A program made the translations under genes and the position numbers. A model generated the notes under the pieces. It made no database searches and was not told the DNA's origin. It saw only the letters and a list, made by a program, of their open reading frames with translations. Positions 21,184-31,353 of a stretch of 37,058 nucleotides of DNA are shown piece by piece (the first letter of the stretch is position 1; each line of letters starts with the position of its first letter). The DNA comes from Haplomitrium mnioides (lineage: Eukaryota > Marchantiophyta > Haplomitriopsida > Calobryales): positions 1-37,058 of the forward strand of contig JBNGIS010017890.1 of assembly GCA_049999725.1 (NCBI GenBank), written 5' to 3'.

Positions 21184-23298
21184 TCATGCTGCAAGGGCGG
21201 TCTGCAGTTGAAGTGGTATAGAAATAGCCTCAGAGTCGCAGCGAGAGCAAGCTGGTGGGAGTTTGAAGACAAAGGCATGACGCTTGGACGCGAACTCGGA
21301 ACTTGACAAGCAGTACCTCATGTTATTGAGCTCAGTTTGGCGGGCGTGCTCTGTCTTTTGCATGAAATCGTCGTTCATGCTAGACTTCTTCTCTTCCAAA
21401 TGGCGATTGATGTCGGGATTGGATGCAACAGCCTCTGCCTGCTCAATTACTCTCTGCACAAAGTTTGCTTGGGATGAGCTAATAATCTGGTCGATCAAAC
21501 CCATGTCCTGAGCTCTAGAAGCTGACACGGGAAGGGTGCTTAGCATTAGATCATCGATCGCTTCGTGAATATTGCCCTTGTATCGAAGTTCAAGGCGTTT
21601 CGGCAAAGTGTATGTCCAGTATTCAGAGCCAAAAAGAGCCATGGACTTGTAAGACGGGTGCAGAGTGATCTGCTCGTGAGCCCAAACTTGATCGGCAGCT
21701 AACGCTGCAAAAACCCCTCCAGCACCAGCATTCCCATACAGAGCAGAAACAGTGACATGCGAATGGCAAGTCAAAATTTCCTTGACAAAATCATCAATTG
21801 CATTTATGTTCTGCCATCCTTCGTCAGCCTGATCAGAAGCAGCTTCGATGGTGTTGAGATTTATACCGTTGCTAAAAAAATTGGTTCCGCCCATCAAAAC
21901 CATCACTCTTGACCGTTGCAACGACTTTTGCTTTATGGAACGCAGGGCGGCAGTGAGACGAAGGCACTGATCAGTGTTCATGGCTCCGTTGTAGAAGTCG
22001 AACCAGACATAGCACACCTCATTCTTCTCCCAATAAAAAATCTCCTGAAACGTTTCTGGCCATCGTCCAAATGGAACCAGTAAGCCGGGCTCGGGCACCT
22101 CAGGTACAATGTCCAGCAACTCTTTAGTGCGCAGAACAGAAGTGGCTGGCAATTTGATTTGTTGACCATCTATGTGCGCTCGCGACTTGAACAGTTTCAT
22201 ATGAGAAATCCATAGCGCTTGCCCATGCCCGCACTTGAAAAGGATGGCGCCATTTCGTTTTCCAAGGACAGACTTAGGCAGCATTTGACTAGCAAAATCT
22301 GGGGGATGAGACTCCACGTGAGCTCCGTAGAGAAGGTATTTTGTTCCATTCATGTTCTCAAGGGTGCCTGGCTGGGAATCTGATGCGCAAATTATCCGAG
22401 CGATGTCCGCTGCTGGCAGCGTCCAATCGATTTTGCGGTCAGTCTGGGTCATGCGAGGTCGCAAGCGACCTTTGACATGGGGTTTGCTGTAATCGAGAGG
22501 GAGCGGCCTCGTCCCGGAGGCGAACATGGCAAGCATCTCACGGAGGCATTGCATGGCAGCATCGATGCACTGTGAGCGGTAAAGGCCAGATTTGGTCATA
22601 GCTGCACCAAATCTTCGATTGATGGCAAAATTTCTAGTGCTCCAAATGTCACCCGCATCCATTTCCTCCGCTGCTTGCAAGATGGTGACACCCCATTCCT
22701 TCTCGTTATTCATCAGAGCCCAATCCAGTGATGACATTCCTCGATCTCCCTCAGGACCCGGGTGGATTATCAAGCAAGGAAGAGCCTTGTTTTCGTAGAT
22801 AACAGGAGGAATTCTCTTGGTAAGGTAAGGGCAGATGATGAGATTTGGCTGAATTGCATTGACTGCGTGAACAAGGCCATGGGAAGTTGAATCATGCACG
22901 CACGAATGCACATCCAGGCCCAACTGCGTGAGCTCCAGCCAAGCTCTTTGGGTCATGCAGTTGAAGGAGTCACTCACCAGCAACACTCTGCAGCTCAGCC
23001 AGGGATGGCCCTCATCCTCCACGTTTTCCACCTTAAACTTGGTCTTCATCTCCATTGCCATCCGCAACATGTTTCCTCCATGTACCGCACCAAGCTCCAG
23101 GCTTCGCACTCCCACAGGATCACTCCTCCTCCTCCCCCATGCTCGCCGTTTCCCACGTTCATATTTCTTCAGCGCTGTCCCCCGTGTCGATGACGCTCCC
23201 GTAGCTACTACCACCACAGCATTCTGAAACGCAGCTGCCGCCATAAGACTCTTCACGATCAAAATGCAAACGCTCATGCGCTCCTTCCTTCCTATCAT
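21184..23298 (-). CDS. HypX/HoxX-like formyltransferase-crotonase fusion
   Basis: An intronless frame of 704 codons with the two-domain layout of bacterial HypX (HoxX), plus an N-terminal extension. Residues 1-100 are basic and Ala/Val/Ser-rich (MAAAAFQNAVVVVATGASS from M19), like an organelle transit peptide. Residues about 103-290 form a 10-formyl-THF-dependent formyltransferase: IHPGPEGDRG at 178-187 (His 179), SLDWA, EWGVTILQA and MDAGDIW at 213-219 (Asp 214). A linker domain follows (SQPGTLENMNG, KYLLYGAH, WISHMK, KLPAT). Residues about 425-620 form an enoyl-CoA hydratase fold: FDFYNGAMNTDQC, VLMGGTNFFSNGINLN, GNAGAGGVFAALAADQVWA and LFGSEYWTYTLPKR. Bacterial HypX moves a formyl group to CoA and releases CO for NiFe hydrogenase assembly. 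Plants have no known NiFe hydrogenase, so the substrate and role here are open. Bacterial HypX is about 550-580 aa; the extra length is at both ends. Confidence 0.92.
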   Translation of the reverse strand: MIGRKERMSVCILIVKSLMAAAAFQNAVVVVATGASSTRGTALKKYERGKRRAWGRRRSDPVGVRSLELGAVHGGNMLRMAMEMKTKFKVENVEDEGHPWLSCRVLLVSDSFNCMTQRAWLELTQLGLDVHSCVHDSTSHGLVHAVNAIQPNLIICPYLTKRIPPVIYENKALPCLIIHPGPEGDRGMSSLDWALMNNEKEWGVTILQAAEEMDAGDIWSTRNFAINRRFGAAMTKSGLYRSQCIDAAMQCLREMLAMFASGTRPLPLDYSKPHVKGRLRPRMTQTDRKIDWTLPAADIARIICASDSQPGTLENMNGTKYLLYGAHVESHPPDFASQMLPKSVLGKRNGAILFKCGHGQALWISHMKLFKSRAHIDGQQIKLPATSVLRTKELLDIVPEVPEPGLLVPFGRWPETFQEIFYWEKNEVCYVWFDFYNGAMNTDQCLRLTAALRSIKQKSLQRSRVMVLMGGTNFFSNGINLNTIEAASDQADEGWQNINAIDDFVKEILTCHSHVTVSALYGNAGAGGVFAALAADQVWAHEQITLHPSYKSMALFGSEYWTYTLPKRLELRYKGNIHEAIDDLMLSTLPVSASRAQDMGLIDQIISSSQANFVQRVIEQAEAVASNPDINRHLEEKKSSMNDDFMQKTEHARQTELNNMRYCLSSSEFASKRHAFVFKLPPACSRCDSEAISIPLQLQTALAA

Positions 23299-23318
23299 CC
23301 CTTTATATTAAAAACCCT

Positions 23319-23328
23319 TTATATATAA
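23319..23328 (-). promoter_or_regulatory. TATA box of the HypX-like gene
   Basis: TATATATAAA followed by GGG on the minus strand, only about 20-30 bp upstream of the first ATG (23298). A start site about 30 bp downstream of this box would fall at or after that ATG. Translation may then begin at the in-frame ATG at 23277 (residue 8) or 23244 (residue 19). The latter opens the transit-peptide-like segment. Confidence 0.45.
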
Positions 23329-23339
23329 AAACTTTAAAA

Positions 23340-25295
23340 AAGGATCACACCAAATCGGTTGAATTCTACGTCATTCGTAATTGTTGTGTTTCTGGTCCTT
23401 CGCTACCTTAACGAACTCTGCTCCAAAGACGTCCCGCCGTACACCAATTTCTCAAGTCCTTTATTTATCCGCCTCCTCAGCCGCTCGTGCCTCGACACGT
23501 CTCTTTCTGTGGCTTTCACACTCCCTTCTACGTCAAGAATCTCCGACTCTGTCCCAACTGTCTGGAAGATTGCTCTATTCTGCAAAAATAATCAGATAAG
23601 AAAACAATGGAGTACAACTCGGCGGCTATGTTAACGTACTGGTGAGATTCGCATGTGAAAAATACTAGACCGTAGGCTAGTGACTTTGACTTTTTGGCAC
23701 AATCACTTGATTCATAGCACAATTACATAGCATTGATATCGTGATGTAAATTTGGAGTAAGGTTAGCGAGTCACCACCATTCATGGCACATAACTTAGTA
23801 AGACCAAGGCACTGTGAGACCCCCAACTCGAATCACTTCATCTCTGCACCTTCTTCTACCTTCTCATCCGGCAAGGTTCACCAGTGTTCTGCAGGACACA
23901 ATTTCTCCAATTAAAAGGTCAGCCCGAACATCAGTAGGATCTATACATGTTGCCATTCAATAGAATGGACAGTGAGATTCAGTACGAGAGACTAGAATGC
24001 TCAGGAGGATGGATATACAAAAACACTGGAATGAAGAAGAAGTCAGATTCAGTCACAGACTTGCTCAGGAGGATAGAAATACTGCAAGTCGAGGTGAGCA
24101 TGTAGACCTAGAAGATCAAATTCAAGCCTAGAGATGACTCGAATTCGGCCTTAGACTAAGCATTCTGTTCATGAGTATGTGCAAGTGCTAGGTGGTCAAA
24201 TTCAGTCTTAAGCTAAAATGACGCTATTGCGCATTTCTACCCTGTCTAAGCGATGTACTCAGTAGGATACAAACACTGAAAGTATAGTTGAGCATGTGAA
24301 ACTTAAAGCTCGAATCAGCGCTAAGAGATGAGCATGTGCAATTATGTGGTCAAATTCAGTCCAAGAGATTCATGATCATGTGCAATTAGACGGAAAATTT
24401 CAGTCCAAGAGATGAGCAAGTGCCACTACAAGGTCTTAAGTAAGCGTTTTCACGTAACAATGCTAGTCGCAGTAAATCTATCCGATTGCTCACTAGATTG
24501 AATCTAACCTCTTAATTGCAGCGTGTCTATTCAATTGAGAGCTCATCTCTCATACTGAATCTATCCTTCTATTCTCTTATGCTGAGCTTGCTCATCTCAT
24601 GGACAGAATCTTGCCTCCAAATTGCAATAGTATCTAGTATCTATCATCCATTGCTATCCCGCTGAAGATTCTCGTCTCCATACCGACTCCAACTCCATAA
24701 TTTTAAGAGTTGACGCAGATCTACTGTTTGTTTTCCAGACTCATGACTCCATGCCACTCCATGACCATATGGTAAAATTTCTACACTTGAATCACGTGAA
24801 ATAATTACTATTTCTTCAAACTAGACGGTATTGCCGCAATGCTTGTCTGAAATTCTGGACACAAACTAAATGTTGCAACAGAACCTGAAGAAATACTTGT
24901 TCCTTTCTCATGAACTGTTGGAGCTTTCGAATCTCGTTCAATGATCGAACTTTCTTCAGTGTTTTGATTGCTGTTTGTCCACCATGATTTGTGTCCTCTC
25001 GGCACCCTGCAATGACCAGTGCGGTATCGTGAAGTTGTCCTCACTTTTGGCTCACCCTGTTAGAAAGGCATTTACCCATCCGAATATTCGATCGTTCTAC
25101 TGTCCAAACAGGTTTGGACAATATTCTATTGCCGGTTCCTCAATTCGAATTTAAAGTAGTTCAAAGGCACAATTCTCAAATTGAGCAATTTTCACAGTCA
25201 ACAGGAAACTGAACTCAGTTGAAGTACACGCTTACGAAGGCACCAGATAGAACAGATAGAACAAATACTGGGGATCTCCACTATGAAACACGTTG
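23340..25295. other. Intergenic region, mostly featureless
   Basis: Upstream of the HypX-like gene and of copia element D. Short reading frames (23359-23634, 24808-25044) show no domain. The notable content is the degenerate repeat array at 23990-24430. Confidence 0.55.
23990..24430. repeat. Degenerate tandem repeat array
   Basis: Related phrases recur in similar order. GCTCAGGAGGATGGATATAC (23998), GCTCAGGAGGATAGAAATAC (24063) and ACTCAGTAGGATACAAACAC (24248) are followed by TGAGCATGT and by TCAAATTCAGTC-like blocks (24116, 24194, 24348). GAGATGAGCATGTGCAA and CATGATCATGTGCAA also recur. Units are uneven (about 60-185 bp), so this is an old, decayed tandem array rather than a satellite. Confidence 0.6.
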
Positions 25296-25559
25296 TGTTG
25301 AAATACCAAGCTATGGAAGTAAACGTAAATCATTGGGATGACGAGTAGAGACTTATTTTTAACCCTTTTTAGGGTTAGTTTTGTTAAGTTAATTTAGGGT
25401 AAATTTAAGTATAAATACAAGGGTACGTAGAGAGAAAAGTAGGGAGATCGAAGAGAGAGCGCCGCCATGCCGCAAGCCTCTTCCCTTTTGTAAATCCGTT
25501 GTGTTGAATATGATCTCTCATATTTGCCTCTAAAGATTTATCTCCTCGATTTCTTTACA
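25296..25559 (+). repeat. 5' LTR of Ty1-copia element D
   Basis: 264 bp, from TGTTGAAATACCAAG to TTTCTTTACA, matched by the 3' LTR at 28386-28704. TATAAATA at 25410-25417 is the probable promoter. The flanking 5-mers (CGTTG on the left, AGTTA on the right) do not match perfectly, so the target duplication is decayed or was lost by recombination. Confidence 0.92.
25410..25417 (+). promoter_or_regulatory. TATA box in the 5' LTR of element D
   Basis: TATAAATA, repeated in the 3' LTR near 28559. It sits about 150 bp before the LTR end, the normal place for a copia U3 promoter. Confidence 0.6.
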
Positions 25560-25571
25560 TGGTATCAGAGC
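25560..25571 (+). other. Primer binding site of element D (tRNA-iMet 3' end)
   Basis: TGGTATCAGAGC starts at the base after the LTR and is complementary to the 3' end of initiator tRNA-Met, the standard site of plant copia elements. It contrasts with elements A and B. Confidence 0.9.
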
Positions 25572-25689
25572 CTGGTTTGTGAGGAGAATACGATCGCAAA
25601 AAGTAGACGATCAATTTGGTTTGATATCCTTTTTGCCCAAGGTGGTCAGAGTTGTGCTTGAAGTTTGGAGGTGTCAAGAAGTTGCGTAA

Positions 25690-28380
25690 ATGGGTGATTC
25701 CAATACCGTTGGTATTGAGAAGAGAAGTTGGAGAAGAACAACTACCAGCCGTGGAGGTTCCGGATGAGGAACTATTTGATAGGCAAGAGCCTATGGGGGT
25801 ATGTTTCAGGTGAAGAAAAGGAACCGCAACTTCCTTCAGTGAATGTAACAGATCAAGAATTGAAAGCATGGAAAGCTTGGAACGAAAAAGATAAGAAGGT
25901 GATGTTTTTGATTTCGCAGAATTTGTCAAACAGTATGGTTGGACACATATAAGATTTGGAGTCTTCAAAAGATGTATGGGATACGTTAGAAAGGCTCTAC
26001 AGTACAAATACTAGAGCTAGAAAGATTCAATTGAAAAATGAGTTGAATAACATAAAGAAGGCACGTAACATGTCGGTGAATGATTATGTCTTGAAGATAA
26101 AAGAGACATCAGATGCATTGGGATCTATTGGAGTGGTTAGAGAGTATGATGATTTAGTGTCTGCATTATTGAATGGTTTGAAAGATGATGAGAAGTGGTG
26201 TCTGCATTATTGAATGGTTTGAAAGATGATGAGAAGTGGAAACCATTTGCCACTTCTGTTTATGTTTGGGAAAATCTTCCTAATTTTGATGAGCTAGTCT
26301 CCTTGATGATAATAGAGGAGAGAAACATTGGTGGACCTATTTCAGAAAACGGTTCTAATGAGTAGGCACAGGGCTTCTACTCAGTATATGGTAGAGGCAG
26401 GGGGAGATCCCAAAGAGGACGTGGTGAAGGTAGAGGTTAAGTACAACATAACCAAAATCAACAAAATTTTGAGAATACATCTGGTGGTAGAGGCCGCGGA
26501 AATTTTCGAGGAAGTAGAAGCTTTTGTGGAAGAGGTGGAAGGAAAAACAATATTGATGTAGTTTGTTGAGAGTGTGGAAAAGCAGGTCATTATGCAAATG
26601 ATTGCTATAGCAGGTCCAACAACAATAAGAGAGGATATAATCGGAGACAACAAGGAAATTATGCATCGTCATCGAAGAGTGGTGGTGAGCGTCTCTTTGT
26701 TTTGTAACATATGATGAGTACTTATACACAAGGTTGTGAAAGTGATGCATGGTATGTAGATTCTGGTGCGTCAAACCATATGACACATCATAAAAATTGG
26801 TTAAAAGAGCTGCATGATCCAGAGCAGCAAGGATATGTGGAAACAGGTGATGCTACAGTTCATCCAATTGAGCAGATGAGAAATGTTCCACTTTCTACAC
26901 ATGATGGAAAGTCAAAGTATATGGCTGATGTGTTCTATGTACCAACAATTACAAAGAATTTGGTATCTGTTGGTCAAATGGTAGAACAAGGATTACAAGT
27001 TGTTTTTAATGAAGACGGTTGTTTTGTGGAGGATTTTAAGAACAGAAACAGATTGGTTGCCAGAGGAAGTAAGATTGGAAGGATGTTTACATTGGATGTA
27101 AAGACTCCAATGGTAAATGACAATGTCATGTATACGCAAAAGAATACAGTTATTGAAGATGTAGATATCTGGCACAAAAGAATGGGACATGTGAATCTAC
27201 AAAGGCTGAGATCAATGCAGTCTATGGGTGTAGTTACCGGCTTGCCAAGGTTCAAGAATGTTGATATGCAGAAGGTGTGTGAAGCATGTCAGTTTGGAAA
27301 ACAGTCAAGGCATCCGTTCCCGCATCAAAGAAATGTGAGTAAAAATCCTTTAGACGTAGTACATTCTGATGTGTGGGGACCTACTAAGCATACATCAATA
27401 TCAAGAAATAAGTATTTTGTTACCTTTGTGGATGACCATACAAAGAAGGTATGGGTTTATTTTTTGAAGACAAAAGGAGAAGTGTTTGAGCATTTTAAAA
27501 GCTTTAAAAAGATGGTTGAGAAACAATCAGGACTGCAAATTAAATGTCTACGGTCAGATGGTGGAGGTGAGTATTTTTCACGAGAGTTTAATAGATTTTT
27601 GGTAGATCATGGTGTGAAGAGGCAATTCACATGCAGATATACTCCACAACAGAATGGAGTTGCAGAGAGAAAAAATAGGCATATAGCTGAAAAAATAGGC
27701 ATATAGTAGAAGTCGCTTGTGCCTTGATTAATGAGAAAAACATGCCAAAATACTATTGGGCAGAGGCTGTACATACAGCTGTATATATCATGAACATGAC
27801 TCCTACGGCAGGAATACATGATATTACTCCAGAAGAAAGATTTACAAGTATAAAAAGTGATGTATCTCACTTGAAAGTATTTGGATGTATTGCATATGTA
27901 TACATACCAGATGAGCTAAGAACTAAGCTAGATCCTAAAGCTGAAAAGTGTATTTTCATTGGATATTCTTTGGAAAAAAAAGGATACCGATGTTACAACC
28001 CTGCAACACATAAACTCAGGGTAAGTAGAGATGTTGTATTTGATGAGTTGAGTAGTTGGTATGGTGTAGAAAAAGTTGTGAAGACTCATATAGAGGAAGA
28101 AGTAGTGCACGAAAAATCATAAAATCAGGAATTACAATCACAACTGTTGAGTGGACCAGGAGAAAGTTCAAACACTCTGTCTAAGAGTGTTAGTCCGTGG
28201 TCAGGAAGATTGAAGTTCATTACCATTACATACGACAGAAGGTACTTGAAGTTGAAATTGATTTGGTATATGTGAATAGAGATGCAAGTAGCTGATATTT
28301 TTACAAAGTCAATAGGTGCAGAGAAGCTACATAAGTTTCGAACTATTATGGGAGTGCTTGACATTGGCTTGAGCTTGAAG
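25690..28380 (+). pseudogene. Ty1-copia gag-pol of element D, RT deleted
   Basis: Gag starts at ATG 25690, shifts frame by 25728, stops at 25950-25952, and is shifted again by a 41-bp duplication (26157-26238). The zinc knuckle at 26564-26605 has CxxC, H and C in place but a TGA between the first two Cys. The frame at 26711-27706 holds protease WYVDSGASNH, pre-integrase WHKRMGHVNLQRL, and integrase with VHSDVWGP, RSDGGGEY and PQQNGVAERKNR (D, D, E present). A 20-bp duplication at 27671-27706 ends it. The integrase continues at 27724-28122 (YYWAEAVHTA, HLKVFGCIAYV). After that the reverse transcriptase and most of RNase H are missing; only the last block (ADIFTKSIGAEKLHKF, about 28290-28340) remains. 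A polypurine tract (GAAGGGGAG) precedes the 3' LTR. The element is non-autonomous. Confidence 0.92.
26157..26238 (+). repeat. 41-bp tandem duplication in gag of element D
   Basis: GTGTCTGCATTATTGAATGG... is present twice back to back (26157-26197 and 26198-26238). The length is not a multiple of three, so it shifts the frame. Confidence 0.9.
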
Positions 28381-28385
28381 GGGAG

Positions 28386-28704
28386 TGTTGAAATACCAAG
28401 CTCTGTACGTAAATAGTTGGGATGACGAGTAGAGACTTATTTTTAATCCTCTTTAGGGTTAGTTTTGTTAAGTTAAATAGTTGGGATGACGAGTAGAGAC
28501 TTATTTTTAATCCTCTTTAGGGTTAGTTTTGTTTAGTTAATTTTGGGTAAATTTAAGTATAAATACAAGAGTATGTAGAGAGAAAAGTAAAGAGATCTAA
28601 GAGAGAGAGCTCCGCCATACCGCAAAGCCTCTTCCCTTTTGTAAATCCGTTGAATTCCATCTCTCTATTTGCCTCTAAAGATTTATCTCCTCGATTTCTT
28701 TACA
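28386..28704 (+). repeat. 3' LTR of Ty1-copia element D
   Basis: Matches the 5' LTR with small changes. It is longer (319 against 264 bp) because a 64-bp block starting AAATAGTTGGGATGACG is duplicated in tandem (28411-28474 and 28475-28538). A polypurine tract stands directly before its first base. Confidence 0.92.
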
Positions 28705-31353
28705 AGTTAGGAGATGTATTTTGTTATCGATGTGTACATCCCGATATACATGTTGGCCTCGCCAATACAATCAGGTCAATGTAGCAATGTCACTTTGAAA
28801 TTTGGAATTTCTGGAAATCAGCTGTACATTTCTACAAACCTGGAAGAACGCAAGATGACTCGAAAGAGCAGGACATAGTCTGGAGTCGTATTCAGTCAGA
28901 GTGTATTTAGCGCATCGGCTTGAAGAGAGAGTTTACTGGAAGCCTACAGTGTGCCCAATTCTACAGTGTGTGGACAACCATTAACGGATTTTAAACGGTT
29001 TCTACTTTGAATTACTAAGCCAACAGCGTCAATGGCTGCATTGCGATAGTCGTTAATGTGAATCAGATACTCGTTCAAGTTTCGCCCTCACTTTCAGCTA
29101 CATGTACAACTCGCTCAGCTCAATCTCGTGCTCAATCTGGCTGGCGAGCTATTTCAAAAGTTCTCCAAGTCACGGTTTACTACCTGTGACTGCAAGATGC
29201 ACTGCTGTACAACAGTACTCTTGAGCCAATTTTCTCGAATTCAACTTCTGTCAACATTAAAGCTTCGATTAGACTGATTTTGTGAATCATCGTTGCTCCA
29301 AATCCAAGAATAGACCAAGTAGTACCTGCTGCACCAGCTCTTGCAGAGGGGAAAACTTATTAAAGCTTTTAGAGTGTCCAACTTAGTTTGACTTGTGAAA
29401 GTGATACCACGAGAGTACCAAGTGATTAGGCACGAAACTTGGAAGTGTGAGCGAAAAGTAGCACTTGAGAAGAGATATATGGAATAAAACGAATAGTAGT
29501 ATAGTAAGAAGACACAGTTCCAATAGAACTTTGGAGAAAACCCTGCGTGACCTCTGTCAGTAGCTCTGATGATGCATGAGCGTTTGATGTTTACCATCCG
29601 TATCCATTCTTTTTGTCCATGTATACACAGACACATGTAGTTTTAATGTTAACTACTTTCTTCACTATCCAGCGACACGTGGATCTGTATACGTGACACG
29701 TATCAAGCAGCCGTATCAAGCAGCCATTCCGTTATTGTGTGTTCCCAAAGATAATGTTTCTCAATTTGCTTGGTGTGTGGAGAACACGAGGATGAGAACG
29801 AGGAAGTGCCGGGGCAACGTTGGACAACGAGGAACATTTGGTATTTTTGCGTCCTCTTCTTTCTCAGTTTCCGCTCGCTTAGTTGACGCTTTAGATGAAC
29901 AGACTCTCAATCACTGTTACTTTGATTTATTTTCGCGTGCTTTGCCTCGAGATTCTGAACGGTTTCAGTCTAGACTTGATCTAAATTTCCATGCAAGTGT
30001 TTTATTAGCTTGATTCACTTGCACCACCTTAGATTACGTTCACAATTTTGAAACCTCATCTGCCTAGGCTAACCAAGTGAGTTTCTCTCAAGTCAGAGTC
30101 TAACGTACCAACTACTGCGATTGTCAGGTTAAAGCAAAATCCAACTTTTTTGTCTCCATGAACTTGGAATTTTTGAATAACTTCAGGAGAACTTTTTTAT
30201 TACATATATAGTCCGTAAGATTCAGAAGTCGCTGGACAAAACTAAAAACTTGGTCACTTACTGTAACGTAACAGGAGCTTGTTATTCAGTTACAGATGTT
30301 ATCCATACCAGACGCTCCCAACTACAAATGTTGTTTCGATAGGATTCAGTTAGCGTCAAATACAGTAGTTATTGCTCTCAGTAACTAATTCGAGACTGAA
30401 CATTGATATGTTGTGTCATTGTTGGCTGGACAACATAAGGTGCAAACTCAGTATGAGAGTTTCGTCGATTGTGATCGTCATGGTATGTTAACACAACTGG
30501 TTGATTTAGCAATGAAATTCTGTGAAAACTGCTATTTTCATTTCATAGGATGGTTACTGTAATATCTTTGGACAGTTGACAGCATCTGTAATGACTTGAA
30601 ATGTACCAAAGTTGCTACAATCACCCATGCGACAATTTCAGACCCGTAAAACCTCAACTTTTTTGTTTATGCATAAAGCGCACTTCCACTGTTCCCATGT
30701 ACAAGTGGCTAGCAACTACAGTCTGGTGCCAAGTAGTCAAATCGGCTTGTCACAGTGCATTGGCCTTTACTCAATAGTACCTGTTGAGAATTTCAAGGTG
30801 AAACTATGATGGGATGCATTAACCACTCAAAAGCATAGCCAGGACAGCTCATGGAGTTTAAAACCAACCACAAAATTTGATAAAACCACATTATGTCAGA
30901 GACAGCTTTAGGCTCAAAGAGACCCAAAACTCGTCCCTGGAGAAACTTCAGTCGGGAATATTGCAGTGTGATATATTTAGGACAGGATATGTAATCAATC
31001 CAAATGTCAAAACACATTCTGTAGGTAGAACCGAAAAACCAGCTCAATACCACTGTTATACATTCACTCCTTTACTGTACATATCATCTTTCAGAATTCC
31101 CATCTCAACTGTGGTCAACTTAACTTGATTTCCGCTCTGACAGAACCTCCCCTGATAAGCAAACAAGAGAGCTCGGAAGAAAGAAAACATTCAGCTCAAT
31201 ATACTTATCCTAAATGACATTTGTATACTCAAGTTGGAAATCACATCCCCGTTCATGCAACCTACCCAACATTAAATTGACTTGCCTCAGATAGTTGGGA
31301 TCTTGCAATCCTGAAAAAGGATGGCAGTGAAATGATAACTTCCAGAACCAGGG
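28705..31353. other. Intergenic region with no supported gene
   Basis: Several short frames occur, the longest being 106 codons at 29693-30013, but none shows a domain, a splice pattern or a repeat signature. A 13-bp duplication (CGTATCAAGCAGC) lies near 29699-29724. The right end should hold the 3' end of the PLAC8 gene. Confidence 0.5.

Noticed and set aside
22894-23227. Plus-strand 99-codon frames opposite the HypX-like N-terminus
   Set aside because: They are antisense shadows of the real coding strand with no domain of their own.
21184-23298. Bacterial contamination as the source of the HypX-like gene
   Set aside because: The gene sits between a plant receptor kinase and a plant copia element without a gap, has a plant-style TATA box and an N-terminal extension missing from bacterial homologs.
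29693-30013. 106-codon reading frame as a gene
   Set aside because: No domain, no recognisable promoter or splice context, and composition like the surrounding intergenic DNA.
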